Shown here one piece after another: positions 10,836 through 23,263 of a stretch of 64,000 bases of DNA (its first letter is position 1; each line of letters opens with the position of its first letter). Both the position numbers and the translations under genes were made by a program. The stretch is from Zygnema cylindricum (taxonomy: Eukaryota > Streptophyta > Zygnematophyceae > Zygnematales > Zygnemataceae): contig JBBHKE010002952.1 of the NCBI GenBank assembly GCA_037447655.1, forward strand, positions 140,091 to 204,090. Direction: 5' to 3'. The notes below the pieces were generated by a model, which saw only the letters and a list, made by a program, of their open reading frames with translations, ran no database searches and was not told the origin of the DNA.

Positions 10836-12027
10836 GAAATAACGAATAATCGCTTCACTAACTTGCAGGACCGTAGGTGTCACGGCGGCACATTTTTGCA
10901 AGTACACTACAAAGACTGTACTGTACTGTACAGTACAGTCTTTTGACTCAACCCTACACTTCAAGCCACTTGCGACCTGCAATGTACGCTTTTCCAATGG
11001 TGTGAGTTGATACGGATTGTCCTTTTGGAAATTTTGTACTCAGTGGTATATCCAAATTTTGGATATTTCCGACCAAAGTTGTACGCAGAAAAGGACAAGC
11101 TCCATTGGGCCAATCTGCCCAAAAAAAACGCTCGTTTTGACAAAAGCTATGTCCTACGAAAAAACAAAAATAGAGCTGCAAAAGCCCATAGGGTTCCCAC
11201 ACTGGCAAAAATATATAACAGTATGTACGGATAACACTGCGATTAATTTTTGTACCAGGATTGTACGGCGCCAATTGATCGAACAAAGCGTACATTTTAC
11301 TAAAAATCTATTGGACCAGAGAAAAAAAGAAGGAACTTTTATGGAACAGAGAAAAATGCCTCTAGTACATGTACAATTGCAACAACGTCATCTATGTTGA
11401 CACTTGTACGGAAAGACCGGGAAAGTTCTGCGCACAGAAAAAACAAAAACATGTAAAATTTTTAATTTTCTGGCTGCTTTACTCGACTCAATGAATCTCT
11501 GGCGTTAATCTCAATATCTGGGCGGTTGCGATTCATTTTAGCGACACCTAAATAAGCGCTTCCCAAAATTTAAACGGGCAGTTTCAGTGCATTTTGTTTT
11601 TTATTTCTTCCCTTTGATAATAACACGCGTAATGTAATAATAGGTCGATTTCCACCGATTTCCACTCGATCTCCACCGACTATCTTAGCTTCTGCAGGTT
11701 GATTTTTGAAATCATCAAGATTTTCAAAAAAATCAACGGAAATTGTACGGAAAAGGAGCCCAGCCCTAGCGCACATTATTTTGTGGACAGCAAGCGTCCA
11801 AGTGTTCATATCAATTTGTACGGCTGTCGAACCGTGGGAGGCCTCCGCTTTTCGGGACTAAAAGTTTTAACAATTATTAGTGATATTCCGTGCGGTACGG
11901 AACAGTGCGTTATGTTATATAATTCGACGTACTAAACATTATATGTCAGAAATTTTGAAATCTCACCGAAAGACTGAGGATAAGGGTGAAGTTCCATCAT
12001 ACGTTTCTGTAATTGTACGGCAAACTC
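10836..12027. other. no recognised gene; GTAC-rich
   Basis: A near-palindromic run of ACTGTACTGTACTGTACAGT lies around 10917-10944. Frames up to 127 codons overlap on both strands (11007-11400) and show no known domain. GTACGG and related motifs are frequent. Confidence 0.45.
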
Positions 12028-12647
12028 TACACCGCGAATCGTAATTAGAGTAAATTACTCTAATTCGGTCCCTCGAAATTTCGACTCTATCACATCAAAT
12101 AGAGTAATCGATTCTAATTTTTTCATTATTCTAATTTAGGTGAGGTTTAATTAGCGTAAAAAATTCTAATATATGTTATTTTACATAGTGTGGAGTACGG
12201 ACGACGTCTGACCGTGCAAAACTGTACTTTTATAAGTAAAAAGGTACAAAAAATGAGTTAATAGAATCGCGCTCGCACGTGAAATCGCACTAAACAAAAA
12301 ATCAATCACATCGAAAAAAAGCCGTTCGCATAACTCTCGTCCGTCGACAGCATCGTCGTCAGTGTGAACATTGACTGACATTCAATGCGACAAATATTAT
12401 TAGCGTCATAATGACGTCAATACTATACCGGACTGACACATTTTGTACGTCTACGTAATTTAGTGTTCATAATTATCGCGCACATAATTATCGCCGACAT
12501 AACCCAATATAGAATAACTAAATAAATTAGAGTAAACTTCATAGTTGAAAAAGCTCAATCACATAAATTAGCGTCAATTACTCTAATTGTTTTTTTTTGT
12601 TTTTTTACTCTAATTTTTTCATTACTCTAATTACGATTCGCGGTGTA
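12028..12647. mobile_element. MITE, TACACCGCGAATCG family, copy 1
   Basis: The left end starts TACACCGCGAATCGTAATTA and the right end is its exact reverse complement over about 26 bp. The outermost TA on each side could be a TA target-site duplication, as in Tc1/mariner-type MITEs. The interior is AT-rich and non-coding. A copy of nearly equal length lies at 52554-53172 and can be aligned along its whole length. Confidence 0.8.
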
Positions 12648-13433
12648 CAGACCGGGCCGATTGAGTCGATGTTCCATCACGTAGAGTCTGTAAGCCACGT
12701 GTCTTAAATTGATTGGCGCCACGCAAGCTACGATCCGATATTGAATATCTTTCAGATATTTAGCACCGACAAACTTAACTTCAAATCTTGACTTGCGTAC
12801 CATGTACCTGCGTACGAAGTAATCATACGACAAAACTTTTATACATTTTGCACCAGCTCACTTTTTAGGGTTTCAGTTTTCGAACATAACGAAAGTCCTT
12901 TGAGGGAAATAGTGTGACGAACAAAAGTTACCTAAAATAGCGTGACGAGTGAATGTTACGAAATTTCGTTTTTATTTTCGGTTGTATTTTGGAAACCGCG
13001 TGTCATGTGCAAATCTTAATATTTTTCATTCGTTTTGCATCATGACACGTAGCTTAATCGTCCAGCGTGTCATGATTTTTTTTTTCTGTATCTGTCAACC
13101 CACCTCCTCGAGGTGGGTTGAAAGTTACAGAAAAAAATGAAGCGAACTCCTCACAGATGAACATCCGACGGCTAACATTACCTCCAAGACCTTCGGAGAG
13201 TATCGGCAAGATTCTCTGTAATGTAGTTTTTCGTATAAAAACAAAATAGGCGGTACCACTTGGTACGGAGAGTCGCGGATTTCTGTAAACTACGCCACTT
13301 TTCGCCTGATGGAACGTCACCCTAAGACAACACAAAAATTTAATAATTTAATATTAATATTTAATATTTCTTTTTTTCAAGTCATGTAATCACGTTCTCC
13401 CACGCGGAGATGTTTTTTTCGCTACTGTACTGT
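12648..13433. other. non-coding stretch with a perfect short hairpin
   Basis: The only clear structure is CAACCCACCTC-CTC-GAGGTGGGTTG at about 13098-13122, an 11-bp perfect stem with a 3-base loop. It lies inside longer imperfect arms (TTTCTGTA...TACAGAAA). It could be a tiny foldback element. No gene is seen. Confidence 0.45.
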
Positions 13434-13575
13434 ACTTAAAACATCTTTTCTCCGTACCTACCTGTCGGATTATGGATCTGACGGCTGCGATTGAAATCTT
13501 ACATTCTCACCTTCCGATTGGTGGTCTCCATGTGAAAATTGGACAAATATGTACGGAGAAAAGATGTTTTAAGTT
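13434..13575. mobile_element. small foldback MITE, same core as inside 32561-32782
   Basis: It starts CTTAAAACATCTTTTCTCCG and ends with the reverse complement, with GTAC at the inner end of the arms. The 95-bp middle (CGGAT-ATGGATCTGACGG and ATTGGACAAAT) matches the middle of the element at 32561-32782. Here the outer arms of that larger element are missing. Confidence 0.75.
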
Positions 13576-16430
13576 GCGAATTAATTAATAACACTAATAG
13601 CGATACACGGCGAACTTCGATTATTTGAGGTGGTGCTCCTGCCACGTGTACAATGATTGTATTCACGATTCTATACCCATTTTATGTGAAACTGAACACA
13701 CATGTAAACGCTAAATAATATGTTCACTGTTTTTAACTTTTTGGAAGTTCCAAGCGGCGCTTGGCCGGAATTGCTGAAAGCTTTAATGTACCTGTGTATA
13801 ATTGTATTATTTAACATAATAATATAACATGACAATACATTATATAATACTATATAATATGATATTATTGTAAAATAGGACCTTGGTGGATGTTTTAACT
13901 TCTAGCTGGCTGGCAGACTTGGTGGAGCTTTTTGTGGAGGTGTCGTTTCTGGACGTGGACGCGTGACACCTGCCGCCTGTGCCTACACTAAACGACATAC
14001 AATAAACGACAAACACTAAACGACAAAGAGTTTTTTTTCATGACAAAAAATAGTGTTTTGCTTCCGCTGGCAGCTGACAACCGCGGCCGGTTGCGTCACC
14101 TGCAGATTGCCGCCGTTTAGAGAATCTGCTATGTCGGTCACGCTAATGAAAACAATCCTCCGTAATCGTCCGTACGTACGTAAGAGCAATCAGGCGGATA
14201 TCACGGACCACTGACAAAGTTAGCCCAATCGCCAATAAAATATCAAAAAGTCCCCTTTTTTCTTCTTTGCTTTGTCGTTTTAGCAAGCTATAATTTTAAC
14301 GGTAAATTTCAAGACGTATGCGATAATTTTATTTTTTTACAACTTTTTACAATGTTGCAATGAAAATTTTAAATCTCTTTGCACATTGGATTTTCATCGC
14401 AAGAAACTTACTTTACATTAGTTATTGTATCGAATGCCAAAGTTCTAAATATTTGATCATCAAATGTGGAAATCAAACATCTATTGAAATGACCAATTTG
14501 GAATATTCTTTTAAATAATGTACAACTTTTTTGTGATTTGAAAAAAACCCTAAAAAACCCACGAATTCCAAAGCGACAACCTTCGATATTGAAAATTTTG
14601 TTTGAATTCCACATTGACTAAATTTTGCAAAGACATTTTTGTGACGTTTTTTTTAACTTCAATTATTTAAACTCACATTGTAACCATGTTGAGAGAACAA
14701 AAACAATAATTGTGCCAAGACAAATTTTTAATTGTGCACAGGATGTTTATAGTTTTGTACAAATTCTTGAAACTTGAAAAGATAAAAAATATTTTTGAAC
14801 ACCACGATTATTTTTATCTACCCGCTTAGCTACATTTCCTCATATTTTGTCGTTATTGGTTTGAATTTTCTCCAGGTCCACCTCCACCTGTCAGGTTTTT
14901 ATACTCCACGTAGCGTCACTCATTAACAAATGACGTGGCTGGCCGCGGCCAGCAGGCCTGGAATGTAGAGCTGTCAAGATAATACCGCTACAGTACCAGT
15001 TTAGGCAGTCTATAGATATTTATGTCGTACGTTGACTGTAGCTCACTTCCTGTATATGAACACGTGTCTAAACAAATGACACAGAACGTGAAAACAGCCA
15101 GCGAGGTAACCGAACAATGAATCATGTAACCCAACTATGCTGCTCTGGGAGTCTGTACGAAAGGGTCCGCGGTTGACCGCGTCGACTTCAAAACTTTTAA
15201 CCTTGTCGCCACCCGTTTCTGTGAAATAGGACAGCGAAGTCGGAGATTTGTCGGCTAGTGCGCATGCGTGGCCACACGAATAACCACTCGCAACTAACTT
15301 ACATTTTTCTGTACGATTGCCCGTCTGTAACGCCGGTGAATTATCATTGTTTATAAAGCCCCATATTAGGCATAATTCTCCACGGCTAGACTCGCGTATC
15401 CTTACATTAACGTGCAAATATCTGAAATCTGTATTTTCTGTGATGTGTAAGGATATTACTGGCACCCTGATCGTAGAATGTACTTTTAAGTACATTAAAA
15501 GGACGAAATAACGGCGATTGACTTTCCATTATGTACTAATTCAGAAAGATTGATCACCCCTCTCTTTTATTGTTCTTTGGTGTTTTGCAGCGCCCCATCT
15601 ACCCGCAGTTCGGACAAAACCTCCTTTTCTTGTCCGCCCACCGCCTTTTCTTGGGCGGCACGTGTACTAATAAAGTAATAATGGTCCCCGATCGTTCGCA
15701 CTACGTCTTAGAGCGTTTGAGAAACCGTGTCTCAAGTGTTGTGTTCACACTCAATCCAGAATATCCGGATATTTTGCACGTTAAAATGGTAGAATGTACC
15801 AGTATATTTTCTAACGATCAAGACCCGATCTGTGACATATCTGCTGGCGCTTGCGACAATTCTGCAGGGGATTACTACGAAATTTTACCGATTACAGTAC
15901 TGTACTGGAAAATCACAATCCTTGGAAAATTCTGCTGAAGCTTTGCGGATCTCTGAGCAGGAACTCTTGTGGCAATCAGTGGAAAAGGTCTCTCTGCGCG
16001 CTTGCTCTTTCAGAAACAGAAAATTGATTCTAGGAATTTCCGGAGACCTGTGCTGCTTCTGATCAAGACTTTATTTGAATCATAATTTATATTGAGGTGT
16101 TGCTCATACCTCAACAGCTTGCGAGTGAGACTTCAGTAGTTCGAGCAGGTAGTAGTTGGTAAAAGCCTTTCTTATCACCATATAGTAAAGCAAGTTCCGG
16201 TGAGAATCTTCTAAAACTTTTACCTTTTCTTAGTGTATTCCTGGCCTCTATCTCCTAAGGATAGGCGACTGTGGTAACTGCGAAGATAAAAACCTATATC
16301 AGTACTATCTCACAGGCTGGCTAGATTGCTGGTTTTGCAAAAGGAGTCACTGCCGCTGAAACAAGTAAAAAACCGTGCACAGGATTTGCAAAGATCCTTT
16401 TTGACTATACTCTAGGAGGTAAAGCTTCAA
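13576..16430. other. long gene-poor stretch upstream of the ARGOS-like gene
   Basis: A 150-codon minus frame (15043-15495) and a 122-codon plus frame (15570-15938) are open but show no domain I recognise and overlap other frames. A pyrimidine-rich tract ending TTTTGCAG at about 15590 resembles a splice acceptor. Bases 16060-16430 may be the 5' leader of the ARGOS-like gene. I see no supported gene. Confidence 0.4.
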
Positions 16431-16790
16431 ATGGTTTTGTTCATGGATTCCAAAAATCAAACTGCTGCGTCAATTCGAGCATCAGATGCTTTTGGCATGG
16501 CGAACCATAGGCGCCCCAGCCACACATCTGCTACAGATTCGAGAAGACATTCCAGTGGTCGCCATCATAGAGCTGAAAGAGATGCCGAAGAGATTACAAG
16601 CTTACAGTTGTTTCAGAGTCCAGCAATTTTAGTCACAATCATGTTGCTGATTGTTTTACTGCCTTTGGCGTTACCGACGACCCCAACGCCTCCTATTGAG
16701 TTTATGCTTGTTCCTGTCATCCTAATGATTCTGCTGCTAGGAGTTGCCTTCACGCCAAGAACTGTGGCTTCTTCTGTCCTTATCTGTTAA
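16431..16790 (+). CDS. ARGOS / ORGAN SIZE RELATED (OSR)-like small membrane protein
   Basis: The protein has 119 residues. Residues 1-60 are polar, Ser/His/Arg-rich (for example RRHSSGRHHRAERD) and without a signal peptide. Residues 61-110 hold two hydrophobic segments around a proline-rich turn, LPLALPTTPTPP, followed by MLVPVILMILLLGVAFTP. This matches the OSR domain (LPLxLPPxPPPP, then L-L-VP and AFxPS) of plant ARGOS proteins. In angiosperms these are ER-membrane proteins that promote organ growth and dampen ethylene signalling. The start is set by an in-frame TAG 15 bases upstream. The proline turn is less pure than in angiosperms. Function here is inferred from the domain. Confidence 0.72.
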   Translation: MVLFMDSKNQTAASIRASDAFGMANHRRPSHTSATDSRRHSSGRHHRAERDAEEITSLQLFQSPAILVTIMLLIVLLPLALPTTPTPPIEFMLVPVILMILLLGVAFTPRTVASSVLIC

Positions 16791-17435
16791 TCAAAGTTAT
16801 GAAGTACAGGCAACATTTAGTCTAGTGTTAGTGAGAAACTACACATGTATCGTAGGATTGTAGGCTAAAGTAGCTGGTTTTAGTTTCAGTGTAGGCTTGT
16901 AAATACCTAGCCGGTAGTTTAGTTTAGATTTTACTACTTTCTTCTGATTATTAGTTCTTTTACACATTGGTAGGAATGATCAATTGCCAGAGGCGGCTTT
17001 TCAGCCGGAGGTTCTTCTCCTGTAGTGCAAATGCTCAGTTTTCTCGTGGATTTGGTTCACCTCCTGAACTTCCTCAAGGCGTGTTGTTGTATCTGATAAG
17101 CTGAGATGTATATCTCACAACCAATACAAAGCTGTTAAACACAAGGTCTCTCTTTTGCGACGCACCATGGATGTGTTGGAGACGATGATGTGATAATGGT
17201 ATAGAAATAGTATGTTGCAACTGACTGCTTTAGTTTCCTCATTGGCTCATGAAAAGAGATTCTTTCATATTCTCCTCTTGTGTAATCTTGTTCACGATTG
17301 TCTTTTCAGTTTCAGTAGCCTGTAGATGCATGGCTGTTTCGGTCTTGGTGAATTTTTTGCCTAATGCTTGCTGATACAGTGGTTGATTTTGGTGATTGAT
17401 TTTGGTGTTAGCTGTCGAAAACTGACAGTCAATCA

Positions 17436-20400
17436 GGATTGGGTCTTGTGACCCCTTTGGCCATTGGAGTGGAGTCAACATGGCGATAGTTGATTGGCAG
17501 TAAATGCGGAGTTAAAGCTTGTTGTAGGTGACCTGAAATTTAATAATGAAAACATATCCGCAAAACAGAAGGTTTTTGAGCAGTTGCCTTCACAAGTTGT
17601 TGCTCCAGTGTCTATTGAAGATCACTTGGAAAGCATTCGATTTAATAATTGCTCAACACACAATAGGCTAGCTCCTTTTGTGGCATTTACACTATTGTGC
17701 ACAGCCAAAGAGGCACTGAAGGACGCAAAATGGAAACCAGAGACTGACTTAGAACTGCAAAGAACAATACGACCTGACAGTTATTTTTGTGGCAGTTCTA
17801 TTAGATCTCCAGGTTTTTAGTAATCGATTTTGTTTTAGAGACAGTAGGTTATTTTTTCATGTTCATAGTTATTAGTTTTGTTTTTGAGACGTTTGTTTAT
17901 AATTTCAGGTTTTTTTTTTGCGACAGTCTGATTATTTTTCCAGATTCGTAGTTATTACTCTCGCCTCAGTTTTTCTTCGTTATACTTCACGAGATTTATG
18001 TGCACAGGTTTGTGGTTCATAGTTTGTTTTGCCAATTGAAAGGAAAAGAATGATGTTTATGTAGATTTTTTTTTCATTTGAAAAAAAAAAAAAAAACACG
18101 AAAAAACTAAGAAAAGAATGAAAAGAAAGTAGTACAGTCACTATCCCTTCCAAGGTGTTGCTGTGTGTTTGTGTACCGTTGCCTGAGGCGAATATCTTGA
18201 GGTCATTTCTCTTGTGCTGTAGGGTCCTATTCTTTCTTTCTTTCTTTCTTCCTTTAAAGAATTTATGAGTTTGTTGCACTGAGAATGTTGCAGGCCACAC
18301 AGGCACAGTTAATTGTTTTTTTTTTTTTTCCACTACTTTTTGGCATTTGACAGCATATGCCATTTTGATTTAGGGTGTTCCTATTGGAGGGGGAATCGGC
18401 TGTACAAGCGATTTACTTGATGCCGCACGACTTGTTATTGAACAGGTCAGGATATCATTTTTCCTTCGAGATTTGCGACAAAAACTTTTAACTGTGGTCA
18501 TCACAAATATTGCTTGAAGTTGTGAATGTCGATTTTGGTTGTAGAAACTTGAAGAGTCCGAGAGCTTGTTTTTCTTTTTCTTTGAAAAAACAAATGATTG
18601 ACAAAGAAATAAAGTAAATAGTTTAATGGAGAAGGTTGATTCTAGCACTAAGGCTCTTTACTGTTGTGTTTTGGATTTGGACCTGGTCAATCAGAAAGTC
18701 AGGCGATTAAGCCCTTTTTTTATACCACGAATCTTAATTAACATGGCTGCTGCCACCTTAGTATTCGCCATGGTTTGAAGGTATATTTTTTTTTGGGGGG
18801 TAACTTGTTTTCTGAATCTCAATTGGTCATCAGAGGTCAAATGACTGGAGATTACCCGTGGTTATATTGGCGTACTAAAGAAAAGTTAGAAGCCATATTT
18901 TTGTGTATATTTCTAAGGAAAATTCTGCAATGCAGGGTTATTCTTGCTTCAGTACAAAGTATTTCTATAGCAAATTACGAAATGAACCGCAATCATTTTC
19001 TCTTTAAGAAAGTTCCAGAGAGTAGTAGGTTTGGAGAGCAACTGGCAAATGTGCTGCTTGCATTCTCTCAAATACTTAACTTAGGTTTCGAGGAGCAAAA
19101 GATTCATGTGTTTGATTCTTCCTCGTTAATGCTTTACTTTGGAAAACTATGTTTTTTTCTGCTATTTGCTCTCTTTCCAATACTTTTAAGTCCAGAGAAC
19201 AACAATTTACTGTCTTGGGATTGGCACTCTCTAAAGGAATGCACTCTCTCAAACAGTAAAGCGAGAAATAACGAACATACCCGGACATTGAAGTTGACTT
19301 GATTCATAATGAGATTAGGATAGCAAATGGTTGTCTTCCTAAGTACACTCTCTCAAACACACCAGCAAATTTGTTATTTACAGCGAACATAATTAAATAT
19401 CGAACATAACTTGGTCGCTACCTATAATGAGGTTTGCCGAGCAAATGGTTTTGTTACTACGGCAATCTCTGGAAACGTAGCTGTATCTCTAACCAAAGCA
19501 GCTCCTCTATTTGCTGAAGACGTTTAAGCACTCTTTGTTCTTGTGAAGAATTCAAAAAAAAAAATGTTTCCGCAGTATCCCAATAATGTACCTTTAAAGG
19601 TCGTAAGGTTTACACTTCCTGTCGGTATTAGAGTTAATCACTCTCATTTGAGTGAGTTATTTTTCAACCCAGAATCAAAAGCTAGTGTTAATAGCACAAT
19701 TTGATTTAAGTGGCTGAAAATGAGCCACAAACATTATTTATCCTAGTTAGTTCTATTAAAGTGTCAACACCAATGATTCACTGTTCTGATTGTGATGGGC
19801 AATGTACTAGTAAGGTTGTAAAAAGAGTTCTGCTTTGGTCATTTGGGCCAAACCATGCAGCTTTGATTGCCAGAGTGTTAAACGCTAATAATTGACTAAC
19901 TTTAATAACAATGGACGCTGTGCTTATGGCTGTAATAAGCGTGACTTTTGTGGTTGTTAAGGGGCCAAACAATGTGACTGTGACTGCCTGAGTGTTCAAA
20001 GTTAATAATTGACTAACTCTTTCTTCTTATATTTTTTCTATGCATTAAACAAAGTTACTGCTGGAATAAAATAAAGAAAGAGTCTTAAAAGTGAACTTAT
20101 TTTGAGTGGAATGGAGTAATGTTCTCTGTACATGGAAACTCGTCTTTTTTTTTTGACTATGATGTTGTCCCTTTTTTCTAACAACAATATTGAGAGAAGA
20201 ACCTGTTTTCATATAATCTACCAAATACGATTTAACCTTCTTTTGCTATATTTAAAATTTCATGTCCGTTGTATCCCTCGACTCTCCTTTAAAAAAAACC
20301 TATCTTTTACTTACTCTCTTGTTTTCTTTCGTCCTTTTCTTTATAATCTATTATTTGGTTTACAGGGAATAGTACCACCAACTTTAATTCTTGAGAATCC

Positions 20401-20529
20401 CGATCCAATTTTTTCCAGAAACTTTTCCCCAACTAATTCAAAAAAAAAAAAAAAAATTGAGCCGCAATGACAAACTCTTTTTGTTTTGGAGGTACGAATG
20501 CTTCACTTGCTTTCGCCGAGCCTACTTAA
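17436..20529 (+). pseudogene. mitochondrial-type 3-oxoacyl-ACP synthase (KAS) pseudogene
   Basis: Pieces of a condensing enzyme appear in the right order. At 17436 GLGLVTP is followed by GVESTWR and a TAG, then after a frameshift by VVGDLKFNNENISAK and CTAKEALKDAKWKPE. At 18374-18445, between AG and GT, is GVPIGGGIGCTSDLL. Near 19843 is FGPNHAALIA. At 20366, after an acceptor, is GIVPPTLILENPDPIFS. A run of 16 A shifts the frame, and the C-terminal MTNSFCFGGTNASLAFAEP ends at TAA 20527-20529. The central catalytic exons are missing or unrecognisable. Known KAS enzymes condense malonyl-ACP in fatty-acid synthesis. Stops, frameshifts and lost exons mark this as a pseudogene that kept introns, so it is a decayed duplicate rather than a retrocopy. 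Confidence 0.78.
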
Positions 20530-20596
20530 ATAAATTTCACTTTTTTTGGTATTTTTTCTGAAATTTTTTCTTTCAAATCACTGAGTAAAACATTGT

Positions 20597-21316
20597 AAAG
20601 TTTCTACAAGAGTTGTAAAAAGTATAGAATATTCCATGTAGCCTGTTACAGTTCTCAAGGAGGCTAGAAGAAGTTTTGCCTTTTTTTATGTTTTTCAAAG
20701 TTGCTGAAACTACTGGACAAGTAAATGCAGCTTGTCCCATTAACTGCTTTTTTGGCATTTGAAAATGTCAAAAATGTCATATGCTGTAAAGCAGTTTTTT
20801 GGTATGCTGATTTTGTCATGATGAAAATTTTACAAATATAAAATAACCTCAAATAACCTACAAATATAAAAATTTTATCATGACGAAGCAGCATACCAAA
20901 AAACTGCTTTACAGCATATGACATTTGTGACATTTTCAAATGCCAGAAAAGCAGTTAATGGGACAAGCTGCATTTACTTGTCCAGTAGACGTGTAGCTCC
21001 ATCTAAAATCAGTGTACTGATATTGTAAAGGAAAGCGGATGCAAACACTTTCCCTCTCTCTCTCTGCGTTTTTTCTCTCTCACTCACACGCTTACCTCTA
21101 CTCTTACTTTACTCTCTGACTCTTATTTTACTCTTTGTTTTTATTCTCTTTCTCCGCCACATTATCTCATTTTTTCACTCTTTCACTCAAATTTCCATTC
21201 ATTCTCCAGAAAATTTGAAAAACATAAAAAAAAGGTAAAACTTCTTCTAGCCACATTGAGAACTGTAACAGGCTACATGGAATATTCTATACTCTTTACA
21301 ACTCTTGTAGAACTTG
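20597..21316. repeat. long inverted repeat, right arm interrupted by an insertion
   Basis: The left arm (20597 to about 20840) matches the right arm in reverse: 20862-20989 for the inner part and 21212-21316 for the outer part. Markers are CTACAAGAGTTGTAAAAAG on the left and its complement ending at 21316, and ACAAGTAAATGCAGCTTGTC with its complement near 20965. A CT-rich stretch of about 220 bp (20990-21211) interrupts the right arm. Arms are well conserved and the loop is only about 20 bases. A transcript would form a long double-stranded hairpin. Confidence 0.85.
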
Positions 21317-22150
21317 AACCTGGACACCCAGAAAAGATGAGAATCATGGCAAGAAGAAAATCTGATGTAATAATTCACTTGAGCTTTGGCGCTTCCAATT
21401 CCCACATAGCCAATAGCATTTGCAGAGACTTTGTTCACCTCTACAACCAAACGAATGTTGATAATCTTGACAGAAAGTAGCAGATATATCTATCTGCCAC
21501 CATGTCTAGTTCCCCTATTTAGGAGCAACATTGTTTGTTTTTTTTACCTGGTTCAACAAACACCCACTTATTATTTTGACATTGTAGTTTCACGATAAAT
21601 AACCAATCACTATATCTTTTTAAATATAAGACATTCTTTCTATGCTGTTGCATTGTGGTTTGACCCTTTTTTTTTCTTTTTTTGTACCGTTGTTCGATTT
21701 ACGATTTGAGAATTCGACTCTAGTTCAAAAAGTAGTTTTTCAGTAGTTTTTTTTTTTTTTTTTGTTTTGTTTTTGGTCTCTTTTGGTTCTCCGTATCTAT
21801 ACTAGATATGATATGGGAGAATTTCAATTTTGTAATCTTTAGGGGAAATTTTTCTTTTTAGTACTTAAAAAAATCCCTCACAAAGTTGGGTGAGACATTG
21901 GAAACACTTCAACTATTTATAAAGGAGAAAAAATTTTCAACTTTTTTTTTTTTTTTGGTAACTTAGTCTCAAAAAGGGGCAATATGGTGCATATTTACAT
22001 ATAAAAATATCGTCTCTCATGCCCAATCTTTCCTACAAAAGTAAATTATTGTGATTTTTTTTTTCGGTGACTTTTGAGATTTTCAAGTGATATTATTATT
22101 TTTTTTTCACTTTTGGTGTATTATTAGTTTTTTTACTTTTGATGTTCTTA
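21317..22150. other. no recognised feature
   Basis: This stretch holds many T homopolymers. The first 165 bases contain a short frame (RIMARRKSDVIIHLSFGASN) without a known domain. I see no gene. Confidence 0.45.
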
Positions 22151-22215
22151 AGCGATATGAAGCTTTATTAAAAACGGTTAAACCATCTTTGTATATGTAA
22201 ACAAAAAGGAAAAGA
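22150..22215 (-). repeat. LINE-type 3' tail, minus orientation
   Basis: On the minus strand it reads AGATGGTTTAACC then TTTTTAATAAAGC. That is the same hairpin (GATGGT-ACCATC type) plus AATAAAGT tail seen at the end of the LINE at 25812-25868 and elsewhere. Confidence 0.55.
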
Positions 22216-23263
22216 CAAACCGAAAAAGAAAAAAAAAAATTGAGAAACAAAACATGCCTTGGATTTATAATATATACCTATATGCTTAATTTCCTCCGCC
22301 ACTTCCCCTTTACCAACATCGATGACCCCATGCCGGATCCATGGATTTCCATCCACTATTTCCTCAAGATCCCCCGATCTCCGTTCCAGGACTCCACACC
22401 TGGATCTCGTCGATTTTCCACATTTCTCTGTTTCCTTTCCTCCTTCCCATTCTATCGTCCATGCTTCTCCCTCTAATTCAATGACCATGTCCAGCCGTGC
22501 ATCTTCGCCTCTTCTCCCTTGTTCACCTCCTCCACCTAAACCTCGCACACAAGCCTCGGCACGGATAGAATGTACGGGGTGTCATAACCATTTCGCGACC
22601 GGTGCTGGTATTGCCCGACATACAAAAAGTCGTCAACAAATTTTGGCCTTGAGTGACCCTTCCTCTAGTACCCTTTCTTCCACAACACTCCCGTCCGGAC
22701 CTACGAGCGAAGATTGGGCATTTGTACGCAATTTAGACGTGCTCGGAGCTTATGATTTGGGGCCCCCCCGTCCGCGTTTATACACGCGGATTCCGATGGC
22801 TGTGCGGATTATCGTAACGCACGCCCTCCACCTTCTTTTGTCCCGTATTTATTCAGATCCCACGGATGTTGGACCTTGGCACCTCCTTTTCATGTTTTCA
22901 CTTTGGGTTGTAGTCTTACCTGGCCGTGGCGGTGGTAGCGGGGCCCGAGAAACAATGGCTCGATGTAGACGATTCATTCGAGGCGATTGACAAGCACTTC
23001 ATGCCGAGCACGAGGATCGAGTTGCGAGTGCTTCTTTCACACCACGTCATACCTCTCGGACTTCAGATGTGCCATCCTCCTATCGTCGTGCGGTACATTT
23101 GGGCAGAGTTGGTGAGCTCTCTCAAGCGGTTCGGGCCCTCCAACCTTTTAATCCTGCTCCTCGATCTAGTGCAACTGTTGAGATTCTCTAAGCACTTCAT
23201 CCGCCAGCTCTTTCCCCTCAGTCCCCCTCTAATCACACCTTCGAGCCGATAGAGTGTTTTCTC

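Noticed and set aside
11007-11400. Open frames of 75 and 127 codons on the plus strand and 113 on the minus strand
   Set aside because: All overlap each other in a GTAC-rich repeat-like region and have no recognisable domain.
15043-15938. Overlapping frames of 150 (minus) and 122 (plus) codons as genes
   Set aside because: No domain, no splice support and no composition bias in favour of coding. They stay unassigned.
18775-19302. A 175-codon frame as an exon of the KAS pseudogene
   Set aside because: No stretch of it matches condensing-enzyme motifs. It lies where an intron or lost exons would be.
22168-22548. 126-codon Gly/Glu-rich minus-strand frame
   Set aside because: It is antisense to the Ser/Pro-rich N-terminal region of the LINE and reflects its CT-rich composition.
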